A stretch of 64,000 nt of DNA from Pseudomonadota bacterium (GCA_016719885.1 JADJYF010000005.1:248001-312000); one strand, 5' to 3'; shown: positions 21,644-31,679, counted from the stretch's first letter. The notes: generated from the sequence alone by a model not told the origin. Numbers and translations: made by a program.

Positions 21644-22707
21644 TAGTCGAAGCTCCTCAATGCCAGTCCGCATGCAATCATCAGGGCCGGCGCGTCATTG
21701 GCGAGCGCCTCGGCCTTGACCTTCGAGGACACGGACATGTTCTTGAATGGGTTGGCAACCGTCACCGAGGTGTCGATCTTCGATTGGATCAGTTTGTCGA
21801 TGCCCTCGATGGAGGCGCAGCCGCCGGCGATCACGACATGGTCGACCGCGCCGACCTGGCTCGACGAATAGAAGAACTGCAGCGCGCGGTTGACCTCCTG
21901 CGCCATGGATTCCATGAACGGCTGCAGGACTTCCGGCTGGTAGTTGTCGGGCAACCCACCCTGGCGCTTGGCGAGTCCGGCTTCCTCGTAGGACAGTCCG
22001 TAGCGGCGCTGGATTTCATCGGTCAACTGGCGACCGCCGAAAGACTGCTCGCGCGTGTAGATGATCTTCGAATCCTCCAGCACGCTGAGCGTGGAGGTGG
22101 TGGCGCCGACGTCCATCACCGCCACCACGTGCGAGTCGGCGATGAGTTCGTTGGACTCGACCAAGAGGCTCATGGCGTTCTCGAGGGCGAAGGCCTCGAC
22201 GTCCACGACCTTGGCGGTCAAACCGCCGACGCCGAGCGCCGCCACGCGTATGTCGACGTTGTCACTGCGCGAGGCGGCGAGCATCACGTCGACCTTGTCG
22301 GGTTCATGCTCCGAGGGCTGCAGCACTTGGAAATCCAGGCTGATTTCCTCGAGCGGGTAGGGAATGTACTGGTCGGCCTCGATCTGGATCTGGCTCTCCA
22401 TGTCGTCTTCCGACAGTTCGGCCGGCATGGTGATGATCTTGGTGATGACTGCCGAGCCCGCCACCGCGCACGCGGCGGTCTTGGTTTTCGCGCCGCTCTT
22501 GGCCACCGCGCGGCGTATTGCCTCGCCGACAAGCTCGGCATCCGTTATATTCTTTTCAACCACGGAATTTGGCGGCAACGGCTCCACCGCGTAACTCTCC
22601 ACGCGGTACCGGCCGCCGGTGCGAGACAGCTCAAGCAACTTGACCGACGTAGAACTGATGTCGATCCCCAAGAGTGGTGCATTTGCGCGGCGAAAGAGAG
22701 ACACCAT
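21643..22707 (-). CDS. pilM: Type IV pilus assembly ATPase-fold protein PilM
   Basis: 354 residues of the actin/FtsA fold, cytoplasmic, first gene of pilMNOPQ. LLGIDISSTSVKLLELSR (about 13-30) is the phosphate-1 loop, MDVGATTSTLSVLEDS the phosphate-2 loop, and DHVVIAGGCASIEGIDKLI the adenosine loop. It binds the PilN tail. An AAAAGGGAAAT ribosome site precedes the ATG. The operon diverges from mrcA over a 194-bp AT-rich gap. Confidence 0.96.
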   Translation of the reverse strand: MVSLFRRANAPLLGIDISSTSVKLLELSRTGGRYRVESYAVEPLPPNSVVEKNITDAELVGEAIRRAVAKSGAKTKTAACAVAGSAVITKIITMPAELSEDDMESQIQIEADQYIPYPLEEISLDFQVLQPSEHEPDKVDVMLAASRSDNVDIRVAALGVGGLTAKVVDVEAFALENAMSLLVESNELIADSHVVAVMDVGATTSTLSVLEDSKIIYTREQSFGGRQLTDEIQRRYGLSYEEAGLAKRQGGLPDNYQPEVLQPFMESMAQEVNRALQFFYSSSQVGAVDHVVIAGGCASIEGIDKLIQSKIDTSVTVANPFKNMSVSSKVKAEALANDAPALMIACGLALRSFD

Positions 22708-22771
22708 ATTTCCCTTTTGAATTAATCAGTTAGCTAGCAAAAGTACGTCGTAACCTTAAAAATTCAACCTA

Positions 22772-22800
22772 ACTATAGCCAAGCGTCGACTGAAAAACAA
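22772..22800 (-). promoter_or_regulatory. Candidate sigma-70 promoter of pilMNOPQ
   Basis: On the minus strand TTGTTT, a 17-base spacer and TATAGT lie in the AT-rich gap between pilM and mrcA. The implied leader is about 60 bases. The -10 is good and the -35 moderate. No comparably clear promoter for mrcA was found by eye in the other direction. Confidence 0.45.
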
Positions 22801-22901
22801 CATTATTTTTCTATAAAAACTAATAGAAATCGAATGTTACGCCTGTCTTTTAAAGTAAACGTACATCACATATAGGCGTTTCGGCCGCTCCTGCCCCCAA
22901 C

Positions 22902-25392
22902 ATGTTGCGCTTTTCGTTTTATAGCCTGCTGCTCGTGCTCGTCCTGTGTCTGGCCGGCGCGGCGGGCGTGATGTGGTACATCCTGCCTCAGCTGCCGCCG
23001 GTCGAGTCGCTGCGCGAAGTGCGCCTGCAGACGCCGCTCAGGGTCTATTCGAGCGACGCCAGGCTCATTGCCGAGTTCGGCGAAAAGCGCCGCAATCCGG
23101 TGCGCATCGACCAGGTGCCGCCGTTGGTCAAGCAGGCCTTCATCGCTTCCGAGGACGATCGGTTCTACGAACACCCGGGCGTCGATTGGATGGCCATCGT
23201 GCGGGCGGTGGTGGGGCTGGTCTCGACCCACGAGAAAAAGCAGGGCGGCAGCACCATCACCATGCAGGTGGCGCGCAATTTCTTCCTGTCGCCGGAGAAG
23301 ACCTACGAGCGCAAGCTCAAGGAAGTGGTGCTGGCCTGTGTCATCGAGCGGGAGTTGAGCAAGGACGAGATCCTCGAGCTCTACCTGAACAAGATCTTTT
23401 TGGGCCATCGCGCCTACGGCGTGGGGGCGGCTGCCCAGGTCTACTACGGGGTCACGCTGGAGAAACTCGACCTCGCCCAAATCGCCATGATCGCCGGCCT
23501 GCCCAAGGCGCCATCGCGCAACAACCCGATCACGGATCCGGAGGCGGCCCGCGACCGCCGCACCTACGTGTTGGGGCGCATGCTCAAGCTCGGCTACATC
23601 AACCAGACCCAGTACGCCGCCGCGGTCGATGCGCCGGTCAATGCTCAATGGCATGGCCAGGCGGTGGAAGTGCCGGCGCCGCACATCGCCGAGATGGTGC
23701 GTGACTACATGCTGGACAAGTACGGCGACGCGGCCTACACCAGCGGCTTTCGCGTGTTCACCACCCTGCCCAGCAACCTGCAGGGCGCCGCCACCGATGC
23801 GCTGCGCGGCAGCTTGTTCGACTATGACCGTCGCCACGGCTATCGCGGACCGGAAGCGCGCGTGGCCCTGGCACCACAGGAAGACACCGCCGCCTGGCAC
23901 AAGATCCTGACCAAGTACCCGGAGTCGGCCGGGCAGCAGCCGGCGGTGGTGCTCACCGTCCAGGAGCGCCAGGTAGTGGCGTTCCACGACAGCGCCGGGG
24001 TCATCACGCTGCCCTGGGAAGGCTTACGTTGGGCGCGCAAATACCTGTCGGAAGACAGTGTCGGCGCGGCGCCCGCGAAGGCCGCCGACCTCGTGCAGCG
24101 CGGCGACATAATAAGAGTGCGCTGGGTCGAGCCGGATCCCGACCCCAAGAAAGCCGACAGCGTCGCCGCCAGCGGCTACTGGGCGCTCAGCCAGTTGCCG
24201 GCGGTGGAAGGTGCGCTGGTCTCGCTCGACCCCAGCGATGGCCGCGTGCTGGCGCTGGTCGGCGGGCTCGACTTCGAGCACAGCAAGTTCAATCGCGTGT
24301 TGCAGGCGCGCCGTCAGCCCGGCTCGAACTTCAAGCCATTCATCTATTCGGCGGCCCTCGACAAGGGTTTCACCGCCGCGAGCTTCGTCAACGACGCGCC
24401 CATCGTGTTCGAAACCCCCGGTCTCGAAAATGCCTGGCGTCCGGAAAACTATTCGGGCAACTACTTCGGGCCCATGCGTCTGCGCGAAGCGCTGACCAAG
24501 TCTCGCAACCTGGTGTCCATTCGTCTGCTGCGCGCCATCGGCATCAAGTACGCGCTCGATTTCGTCGAGCGCTATGGCTTTCAAGCGTCAGGAACTGCCG
24601 GCCAACCTGTCGCTGGCGCTCGGCAGTGGCGAGGTCACGCCGCTGGAACTGGTGCGCGGCTACGCGGTGCTGGCCAATGGCGGTTTCAAGGTCGAGCCCT
24701 ACTTCGTCGATCGCATCGAGTCGTCGGATGGCGCGGAAATCTTCAAGGCGCAGCCCTTGACGGTATGCCACGAATGCGAAAAGGCGCCGCTGGACGTCGA
24801 AAACGAGCCCGACGACATCGAGGCCTTGAAGGACATCGAGCAGAACCCGACGGCCAACGTGGCGCCGCGCGTGGTGTCGGCCGAGAATGTCTGGATCATG
24901 AATTCCATGCTGCAGGACGTCATCAAGCGCGGCACCGCGACCCGCGCGCGCGACCTCAAGCGCAAGGATCTGGCTGGCAAGACCGGCACCACCAACGACC
25001 AGAAAGACGCGTGGTTTTCCGGCTTCAACGCGCGCAACGTCACCACCGTGTGGGTCGGCTTCGACCGCGTCGCGCCGCTCGGCAGGCGTGAGACCGGCGC
25101 GCAGGCGGCATTGCCGATGTGGATGGACTACATGCGCGCGGCGCTGGCCGACACACCGGAGGCGGAACTCGAACAGCCGCCTGGCGTGGTCACGGTGCGC
25201 ATCGACCCCGACACCGGACTGCTGGCCGGTGCCAACGACCCACATGCCATGTTCGAATCCTTCCGTGCCGCCGATGTGCCCGGACGCGCGGATGAAAGCG
25301 GTGAGGGCGGCAGTCTCGGCGGCGATGAACTGCTGCCTGCCCAGCACGGTGGCGAGCGTTCCGGCAGCACCGCTGCCGAGCAGATATTCTGA
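22902..25392 (+). CDS. mrcA: Penicillin-binding protein 1A, disrupted by a one-base frameshift
   Basis: A class A PBP that polymerises and crosslinks peptidoglycan. One membrane helix is at 4-26. The glycosyltransferase domain has ASEDDRFYEHPGVDW (catalytic Glu84) and GGSTITMQVARNFFL. The transpeptidase has the Ser nucleophile in GSNFK (Ser475), SRN and, in the other frame, KTGTTNDQKDAWFSG. Frame 1 is sensible up to ERYGF at about 24578, then degenerates; the frame starting at 24574 continues KRQELPANLSLALGSGEVTP. Removing one T from TTT at 24579-24581 restores a full protein of about 829 residues. It could be a sequencing or assembly error, since all catalytic motifs are intact and the gene is normally kept, or a recent loss. 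Confidence 0.9.
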
Positions 25393-25406
25393 GGCGCGCG
25401 GCGGCC

Positions 25407-26063
25407 ATGGGACGCAGACCCCATCCGGCCCGCGTCGGCAGGAGTGAAATAGCCAACCATGCCGCGCGGCTGCTGGTGGATGGCGGCGTGGTCGATTTCG
25501 ACAGCGCGCGACGCAAGGCCCTGCGCGAACTCGGCGCCGAACAGAGCCGCGACCTGCCCGACAACCTCGAGCTGCACCGCGCCGTGATCGATTACCTGCG
25601 CCTGTTCCATGGCGCGCGCCACGGCCAGCGCATCGCCCACCTGCGCAGCGTTGCCTACAAGGCGCTGCGCCTGCTGGCGCCGTTCCAGCCGGTGCTGGTC
25701 GGGCCGGTGCTGTACGGCACGGCCTGCGAGTTCACGCCCATCAGCCTGCACCTGCGCAGTGACGAGTTCGAAGCGGTGACCCGCTTCCTGCTCGAGCGCC
25801 GCATGAGTTACGAACTCGACGAAACGCAGCTGCGCGTGGCGGGCCTCGCCACGCCGCAACGGCTGCCGCAAATCCTGCTCACGCTCTACGACGAACCCTT
25901 TGAACTGACGGTGCTGCCCGCGCACAACAGCCGCCAACCCCTGAGCGCCATCGACGGCCGCGCCATGCAGCGTGCCGATCTGGCCGCGCTCGATGCACTG
26001 ATCGACAGCGGCGAGGTGTTCGTCGGCGACTTCGCCACTCGCGCCGCGCCCCAATCGCCCTGA
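25407..26063 (+). CDS. Conserved protein of unknown function, possible nucleotidyltransferase-like fold
   Basis: 218 residues, between mrcA (14 bp) and priA (11 bp), so probably co-transcribed with both. No signal peptide or membrane helix. The N-terminal ~50 residues are helical and charged (ANHAARLLVDGGVVDFDSARRKALRELG). The middle has FQPVLVGPVLYGTACEFTPI, which resembles the start of a minimal nucleotidyltransferase core, then ISLHLRSDEFEAVTRFLLER and FELTVLPAHNSRQPLSAIDG. I recall similar uncharacterised proteins in other proteobacteria but can give no function. The usual Gly-Ser nucleotidyltransferase signature is not clear. Confidence 0.75.
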   Translation: MGRRPHPARVGRSEIANHAARLLVDGGVVDFDSARRKALRELGAEQSRDLPDNLELHRAVIDYLRLFHGARHGQRIAHLRSVAYKALRLLAPFQPVLVGPVLYGTACEFTPISLHLRSDEFEAVTRFLLERRMSYELDETQLRVAGLATPQRLPQILLTLYDEPFELTVLPAHNSRQPLSAIDGRAMQRADLAALDALIDSGEVFVGDFATRAAPQSP

Positions 26064-26074
26064 ATCCGCGCGCC

Positions 26075-28258
26075 GTGGATATCGTCAGCGTCGCGCTGTT
26101 CACGCCCTTGCGGCGCGTGTTCGATTACTTGCTGCCGGAAGCTCTGCAAGCCCATGCGCCGGCGCCGGGACAGCGCGTGATGGTGCCTTTCGGCCGTGCG
26201 CAACGCATCGGTATCGCGCTAGAACGCAAGGCCGGCAGTGAGCTCGAACACTCGCGCCTCAAGCCCATCGAGGCGGTGCTGGATGCCGCGCCGGTGTTCG
26301 ATGCCGAGGCGCTGGCGCTGGCGCAGTGGGCGGCGGCCTATTACCAGCACCCGCTGGGCGACGTGCTTGGCAACATGTTGCCGGTGTGGTTGCGACGTCA
26401 TCGCGACCTGCCGGTGGTGCCCGCCGACACCTGGGCCTTGACCGAAGCGGGCGCCCAGGCACTCGCCGAGGGGCGCGTGCGCGCCTCGCGCCAGCGCCAG
26501 GTCCTGGCCAGCTTCGCCGCCGGGCCGGCCGGCGCGGCGGCTTTCACCGACGCCGATTTCGCGTGGCGCACGGTCGTCAAACGTCTAGTCGTTTTGGGCC
26601 TCGTGGCGCCTGCCGAAGCTGCGTCGGTGCGCGTGGCCCATGGTCCCGCGCCTGAGCTCAACGCCGAACAATTGGTGGCGGCCGAAGCCATCATCGCCGC
26701 CGCCGACGGCTTTCGCGCGGTGCTGTTGCAAGGCGTGACCGGCAGCGGCAAGACCGAGGTCTACCTGGCGGCCATCGGCGACTGCCTGGCGCGCGACCGC
26801 CAGGCGCTGGTGCTGGTGCCGGAGATCGCGCTCACCGAGCAGCTCGTGGCCCGCTTCCGGCGCCGCTTCGGGGAGGCGGTCGGGGTGCTGCATTCGGGGC
26901 TCGGCGAACGCGAACGCATGCTGACCTGGAGCGATTGCGCGTCCGGCCGCGTGCGCATCCTGATCGGCACGCGCTCGGCGGTATGGGCGCGCCTGCCGCA
27001 GCTCGGTCTCATCGTGGTCGACGAGGAACACGACCCGTCGTACAAGCAGCAGGATGGCTTTCGCTATTCGGCGCGCGACATCGCCCTGGTGCGCGCGCAG
27101 AACGCGCGGGTGCCGGTGGTGCTGGGCTCGGCCACGCCATCGCTGGAAACACTGGCCAACGTCGAACGCGGCAAATACCTGTGCACGCAGCTGCGCTCAC
27201 GCGCCGGCAGCGCGCCGATGCCGGCCATCGAATGCCTGGACGTGCGTGGCCTCGAACTCACGGCCGGCATGAGTCCGCAGCTGGTGGTGGCGATTGGCGA
27301 CTGCCTCGCGCGTGGCGAGCAGGTCATGCTGTTCCTCAATCGGCGCGGCTACTCGCCGCTCCTGATCTGTCGCCACTGCGGCGAGCCCAAACGCTGCGAT
27401 CGCTGCGACGCGTTCCTGGTCTATCACAAGGGCGTGGATGCCGCGCGTTGCCACCATTGCGATCGGCAATGGTCGCGCCAGTCGGGCGCACGCTGTTGCG
27501 AGGCGCCGGACATTGCCTTGATGGGACTCGGCACCGAGCGCATCGAGGAAGCGGTGGCGGAGTTGTTCCCGACGGCGCGCCTGTGTCGTATCGATCGCGA
27601 TACGGTGCGACGCAAGGACGCCCTGCGCCAGATGCTCGATGCCATCAATACGCGCGAAGTCGACATCGTCATCGGTACGCAGATGCTGGCCAAGGGCCTG
27701 GATTTTTCGGCGGTCACGCTGGTCGGCGTGGTCGACGCCGACAGCCGCCTGTACTCGCTCGATTTCCGCGCCGAAGAGCGACTCGCGCAATTGCTGATCC
27801 AGGTCGCGGGCCGCGCCGGTCGTGCCGATCTGCCGGGACGCGTGCTGGTGCAGACCCATCAGCCCCACCACCCGGTGCTGCGCCAGATCATCGACGACGG
27901 CTACGAAGCCTACGCGGCGACCGCCCTGGCGCAGCGTCGTGAGGCGGCCCTGCCGCCCTATGGCGCGATGGCCATCCTGCGCGCCGAATCGACGACACCC
28001 AGCGCGGCCTTGAAATTCCTCGGCGAAGCGCGCCGCCTGTTGCTTGCCGAGGCGCCGGCCGATCTCGATTTGAGCTATCCGCTGCCGGCCATGATGGAGC
28101 GTCGCGCCGGCCGTTATCGTGCCTTGATGGTGATGCGCGCCGCCCAGCGCTTCGACATCGGGCGGCTGTTGCGCGTCGCCTTGCCGGCGCTCGACGAGAT
28201 GGCCGGCAAGGCGCGCGTGCGGCCGGCCATCGATGTCGATCCGCAGGACACGCTGTAG
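26075..28258 (+). CDS. priA: Primosomal protein N', replication restart helicase PriA
   Basis: 727 residues, GTG start. PriA binds stalled forks and reloads the replisome. The 3'-end-binding domain lies at about 1-110. The helicase has Walker A GVTGSGKTEVYL (about residue 221), VVDEEHDPSYKQQDGFRYSARD, LGSATPSLETL and GTQMLAKGLDF. The zinc region reads CRHCGEPKRCDRC, then CHHCD, but the final pair is CC in GARCCEAPD, where E. coli has CPSC. One ligand is therefore shifted or lost. The rest is intact, so the protein is probably functional. Confidence 0.95.
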   Translation: MDIVSVALFTPLRRVFDYLLPEALQAHAPAPGQRVMVPFGRAQRIGIALERKAGSELEHSRLKPIEAVLDAAPVFDAEALALAQWAAAYYQHPLGDVLGNMLPVWLRRHRDLPVVPADTWALTEAGAQALAEGRVRASRQRQVLASFAAGPAGAAAFTDADFAWRTVVKRLVVLGLVAPAEAASVRVAHGPAPELNAEQLVAAEAIIAAADGFRAVLLQGVTGSGKTEVYLAAIGDCLARDRQALVLVPEIALTEQLVARFRRRFGEAVGVLHSGLGERERMLTWSDCASGRVRILIGTRSAVWARLPQLGLIVVDEEHDPSYKQQDGFRYSARDIALVRAQNARVPVVLGSATPSLETLANVERGKYLCTQLRSRAGSAPMPAIECLDVRGLELTAGMSPQLVVAIGDCLARGEQVMLFLNRRGYSPLLICRHCGEPKRCDRCDAFLVYHKGVDAARCHHCDRQWSRQSGARCCEAPDIALMGLGTERIEEAVAELFPTARLCRIDRDTVRRKDALRQMLDAINTREVDIVIGTQMLAKGLDFSAVTLVGVVDADSRLYSLDFRAEERLAQLLIQVAGRAGRADLPGRVLVQTHQPHHPVLRQIIDDGYEAYAATALAQRREAALPPYGAMAILRAESTTPSAALKFLGEARRLLLAEAPADLDLSYPLPAMMERRAGRYRALMVMRAAQRFDIGRLLRVALPALDEMAGKARVRPAIDVDPQDTL

Positions 28259-28341
28259 CTGCGCAGGCGTTCTCCGTCGCGCGCGCGCGGAGGAGAAGAT
28301 AGAATCCGCGCTTCCACCCCGGGCATCCCCGAGAAACGACC

Positions 28342-30084
28342 TTGAAAGCACTTCTGCGTACGGCCATTGACGACGTCATCGAGCGTCTGCACCAGGCCGG
28401 CATCCTGGCGGATTCCGCCCGCCCCGACTATCAGATAGAGACGCCCAAGCTCGAAGCGCATGGCGACTTCAGCACCAATGTCGCGATGCTGCTGGCCAAG
28501 GCCAATCGCCGCGCGCCGCGCGATCTTGCCAATGAACTCGCACAGGCCCTGGCGGCCTTGCCGCTGTTCAGCCGCGTCGAAGTGGCGGGCCCGGGCTTCA
28601 TCAATTTCGTGCTCGCCGATGACGTGGTGTTCGATGTCGTGCGCGAAGTGCATGACGCCGGTGAGACCTACGGCCGCAATGACAGCGGCGCCGGCCGCCG
28701 CGTGCAGGTCGAGTTCGTGTCCGCCAACCCCACCGGGCCGCTGCACATCGGTCACGGCCGCGGCGCGGCGGTGGGCTCGGTGCTCGCCAGGCTGCTGGCG
28801 GCGAGTGGCTACGCGGTCGAGCGCGAGTACTACGTCAACGATGCCGGCCGCCAGATGGACATCCTCGCGCTCAGCGTGTGGCTGCGCTACCTGCAATCCT
28901 ATCAATTTGAGGTGCCGTTCCCGGCGCAGGCCTACCGCGGCGGCTACATCGAAGACATCGCCCGCGCCCTGCGCGAGCGCGACGGCGACGCGTTCAAGCG
29001 CGCCGCCGACAACGTGCCGCCCGCCATCGCCAGCAGTGACGACGAGCGGCACCTGGACGACGCCATCGCCGCGGCGCGTGCGGCGCTCGGCGCCGACGCC
29101 TTCGATGCCGTGCGTGATTTCGCCAAGGACGTCATCCTCGCCGAGATCGCCGACGATCTGCGTGCCTTCGGCGTCGACTTCGATTGCTGGTATTCCGAGG
29201 CATCGCTCAATCGCAACGGTGCCATCGACACCGCCATCGCGGAACTGGTCGAAGCGGGCTTCATCTACACGGCGGCGGGCGCGCAGTGGTTTCGCTCCAC
29301 CGACTTCGGCGACGAGAAGGATCGCGTGGTGGTACGCGACAACGGCGTGAAGACCTATTTCGCCTCGGACATCGCCTACCACCGCGAAAAATTCGTGCGT
29401 GGCTTCGAGCGCGTGGTGAACATCTGGGGCGCCGATCACCATGGCTACATTCCGCGCGTGCGCGCGGCCCTGAAGGCGCTCAATCTCGACGACGCCAGAC
29501 TCGACGTGGTGCTGGTGCAGTTCGCCGCGCTGGTGCGCGGCGGCGAAAAGGTCTCGATGTCGACGCGCGCCGGCGAGTTCGTCACGCTCAAGCACCTGGT
29601 CGACGAAGTCGGCGTGGATGCCGCCCGTTATTTCTACGTGATGCGCCGCTCGGATCAGCATCTCGAGTTCGATCTCGATCTCGCCACCTCGCAAAGCAAC
29701 GACAACCCGGTCTACTACGTGCAGTACGCCCACGCGCGGGTGTGCAGCGTGTTCCGCCAGGCCGGCGAGCGCGCCACGCTCGCCCCCCCCGCCGGCGCGC
29801 GCCTGGCCGAGCACCTGCGCGAGCCGCCCGAGCGGCGGCTGGCGATCGTGCTGTCGAAATTCTCCGAGGTGGTGGCCAGCGCCGCGGCCGCCGCCGAGCC
29901 TCACCAGTTGACCAATTACCTGCGTGACCTCGCCACCGAGTTCCACGCCTACTACAACGGCCACAAGGTGCTGGTCGATGATGCCGGCGTGTGCTGGGCA
30001 AGACTGCGCCTGATCGGCGCCGTGCGCCAGGTGATCGCCAACGCGCTGGGCCTGCTCGCGATCAGCGCGCCGAGCGAGATGTAA
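28342..30084 (+). CDS. argS: Arginyl-tRNA synthetase
   Basis: 580 residues, class I synthetase, TTG start giving MKALLRTAIDDVIERL. The N-terminal additional domain is followed by the HIGH block NPTGPLHIGHGRGAAVG (about residue 131), the KMSK-like EKVSMSTRAGEF, and the C-terminal anticodon-binding all-helical domain (YYVQYAHARVCSVFRQAG). priA-argS-SPOR is a familiar gammaproteobacterial order. Confidence 0.97.
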   Translation: MKALLRTAIDDVIERLHQAGILADSARPDYQIETPKLEAHGDFSTNVAMLLAKANRRAPRDLANELAQALAALPLFSRVEVAGPGFINFVLADDVVFDVVREVHDAGETYGRNDSGAGRRVQVEFVSANPTGPLHIGHGRGAAVGSVLARLLAASGYAVEREYYVNDAGRQMDILALSVWLRYLQSYQFEVPFPAQAYRGGYIEDIARALRERDGDAFKRAADNVPPAIASSDDERHLDDAIAAARAALGADAFDAVRDFAKDVILAEIADDLRAFGVDFDCWYSEASLNRNGAIDTAIAELVEAGFIYTAAGAQWFRSTDFGDEKDRVVVRDNGVKTYFASDIAYHREKFVRGFERVVNIWGADHHGYIPRVRAALKALNLDDARLDVVLVQFAALVRGGEKVSMSTRAGEFVTLKHLVDEVGVDAARYFYVMRRSDQHLEFDLDLATSQSNDNPVYYVQYAHARVCSVFRQAGERATLAPPAGARLAEHLREPPERRLAIVLSKFSEVVASAAAAAEPHQLTNYLRDLATEFHAYYNGHKVLVDDAGVCWARLRLIGAVRQVIANALGLLAISAPSEM

Positions 30085-30091
30085 CGCGCCG

Positions 30092-30781
30092 ATGGCCGCC
30101 AAAGACTACAAGCACGCCACGCCACGCGCGCCCAAGCCCAAGCCGCAGGCGCCGCTCGGCAGCTGGGTGTCGTTCGTGACCGGGCTCGGCCTCGGCCTGG
30201 TGGTGGCGCTGGCGGTGTACATGTGGACCGCCAGGAGCGCGGCGCCGTTACCGCCGCCGCCCGCGATAGCGGACGTCGAGGCGCGGGTCGAGGCGCCGCG
30301 CGTCAACGAGCCGCCGGTCGTCGAGGGCGCGGAGAGCGCCGAGGCGTCGCTGGAACCGCCGCGTCCGAAATTCGACTTCTACAAAATCCTGCCGGAAATG
30401 GAAGTGCCGGTGCAGGATTGGGAGAAGGAAGAAAAAGAGCAGAAGCCGGAGAAACCGGCCGAGGCGCTCGACAAGGACGGCAAGAGCGAAGCCACGGCGG
30501 CCAAGGACAAGCCCGCCGGCGCCGCCGAGACCTCCGCCTACGTGCTGCAGATCGGCTCTTACAAGGGCTACGAAGAGGCCGACCAGGCCAAGGCGCGCCT
30601 CGCCATGCAGGGTATTGCCGCCAACATCCAACGCGTCGTCATCAATGGCCAGGACGTGTGGTTTCGCGTCCACGTCGGGCCTTTGCGCGATGCCAATGAG
30701 CTGCGCGCCATGCGTCTCAAGTTGCAAGAGCACAAGACTGATTTCATCGTGCTCAAGATTGGCGGCGCCGGCACCACCTGA
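30092..30781 (+). CDS. SPOR-domain membrane protein (FtsN-like)
   Basis: 229 residues. A basic cytoplasmic tail (ATPRAPKPKPQAP), one membrane helix at about 25-46 (FVTGLGLGLVVALAVYMW), a charged Ala/Glu/Lys linker, and a SPOR domain at about 148-225 (AYVLQIGSYKGYEEADQAKA, VWFRVHVGPLRDANELRAM). It follows argS by 7 bp, where Pseudomonas has a similar SPOR gene; a cell-division role is likely. hslVU, which follows in Pseudomonas, is absent here. Confidence 0.88.
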   Translation: MAAKDYKHATPRAPKPKPQAPLGSWVSFVTGLGLGLVVALAVYMWTARSAAPLPPPPAIADVEARVEAPRVNEPPVVEGAESAEASLEPPRPKFDFYKILPEMEVPVQDWEKEEKEQKPEKPAEALDKDGKSEATAAKDKPAGAAETSAYVLQIGSYKGYEEADQAKARLAMQGIAANIQRVVINGQDVWFRVHVGPLRDANELRAMRLKLQEHKTDFIVLKIGGAGTT

Positions 30782-30808
30782 GGCGCCGACGGCGGGCGGG
30801 CTGCCGGC

Positions 30809-31471
30809 CTAGTCTTGGTCCGGCTCGCGGGGCTCGGCGAGCAGTCGTGTCAGGTTGGCGCGAACCGCCTTGTGGAAGGAGGATTCACCGCCGGCATCGT
30901 GGAAATAGCTGGTCAGTCGGATCTCCTGGGTCAGGTAGTGACCCAGCACTTCGGCTGACGCGGCCTGCCATTCGGCCCAACTCAGGCTGCGCCGGGTGAG
31001 TACTTCGTGCTCGCGCTTCAAACACAGGGAACTGCGCAGGAACCGCGGGTAGTCCGCCGCCAGGCCGGACAGGTCGGCGGCACGCACCGCTTTCTGCTCG
31101 GCGCTGACGCACACCGCGTCGCGCTCGGTGGCGAGAATCGCCGCGACAGTCTTGTCGACCTGCGCCTGACTCATGCCGTGGCGGCGCAGGATCGGCTCGG
31201 CGAGGGCCGCCGAGTAGCGTTCCTTGGTCGCAAAGCCGCGCGCCAAATGGTCGTCCTGGTAGCCGGCGTCGTGAAAAAGCAGCGCGCAGTACACCACTTC
31301 GGCGTCGATGCGGATGTTTTCTTCGCGGCAGCGCTCGATGACCTTGTCGGCCGAGGCCAGCGTGTCCTGGATGTGATCGAAGTTGTGGTAGGGCAGCGAC
31401 GGGCTGTACAGCGCCCGGGCCTCAGCCTCGAGTTGCGTGTTGCGGACGGCTGACAAGGCCTGGGTGCTCAC
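30809..31471 (-). CDS. HD-domain phosphohydrolase-like protein
   Basis: 220 residues from a GTG at 31471 (VSTQALSAVRNTQLEAEARA). A longer reading to 31558 would run through the tRNA and is rejected. The metal-binding pattern is YHNFDHIQDTLASADKV, then ALLFHDAGYQDDHLARG, then AADLSGLAADYP, consistent with an HD hydrolase (His...His-Asp...Asp). Such proteins act on nucleotides or other phosphates; substrate unknown. It is convergent with the SPOR gene and directly downstream of tRNA-Gly. Confidence 0.8.
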   Translation of the reverse strand: MSTQALSAVRNTQLEAEARALYSPSLPYHNFDHIQDTLASADKVIERCREENIRIDAEVVYCALLFHDAGYQDDHLARGFATKERYSAALAEPILRRHGMSQAQVDKTVAAILATERDAVCVSAEQKAVRAADLSGLAADYPRFLRSSLCLKREHEVLTRRSLSWAEWQAASAEVLGHYLTQEIRLTSYFHDAGGESSFHKAVRANLTRLLAEPREPDQD

Positions 31472-31498
31472 TGGGCGATAGGTCCAGGTTCGATGTTG

Positions 31499-31572
31499 TG
31501 GAGCGGGTGATGGGAATCGAACCCACGTAATCAGCTTGGGAAGCTGATGTTCTACCATTGAACTACACCCGC
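31499..31572 (-). tRNA. tRNA-Gly (anticodon CCC)
   Basis: 74 bases including an encoded CCA. The acceptor arms GCGGGTG and CACCCGC pair fully, and the discriminator is T. The D arm has AGTTCAATGGTAGAA, and the anticodon stem TCAGC/GCTGA encloses TTCCCAA with anticodon CCC. The T arm is GTGGGTTCGATTCCCAT. It closely resembles E. coli glyU and reads GGG codons. Confidence 0.97.
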
Positions 31573-31582
31573 CGAAGCCCGA

Positions 31583-31610
31583 ATTCTAGTGCGCATGGGG
31601 CTGGCGTCAA
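31583..31610 (-). promoter_or_regulatory. Sigma-70 promoter of tRNA-Gly
   Basis: On the minus strand TTGACG, 16 bases and TAGAAT stand 10 bases before the mature tRNA 5' end. The GC-rich bases after the -10 would fit stringent control of stable RNA. The short leader leaves little room for a 5' extension. Confidence 0.6.
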
Positions 31611-31679
31611 AGCCCGACGTTGCGCCGCCGCTATCGGAGTGAGGAACGTCGCCGGTGTCCCAATTGCGCTCTCGCGAGC

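Noticed and set aside
31472..31558. N-terminal extension of the HD protein
   Set aside because: It would be translated from within tRNA-Gly. The GTG at 31471 gives the full HD domain.
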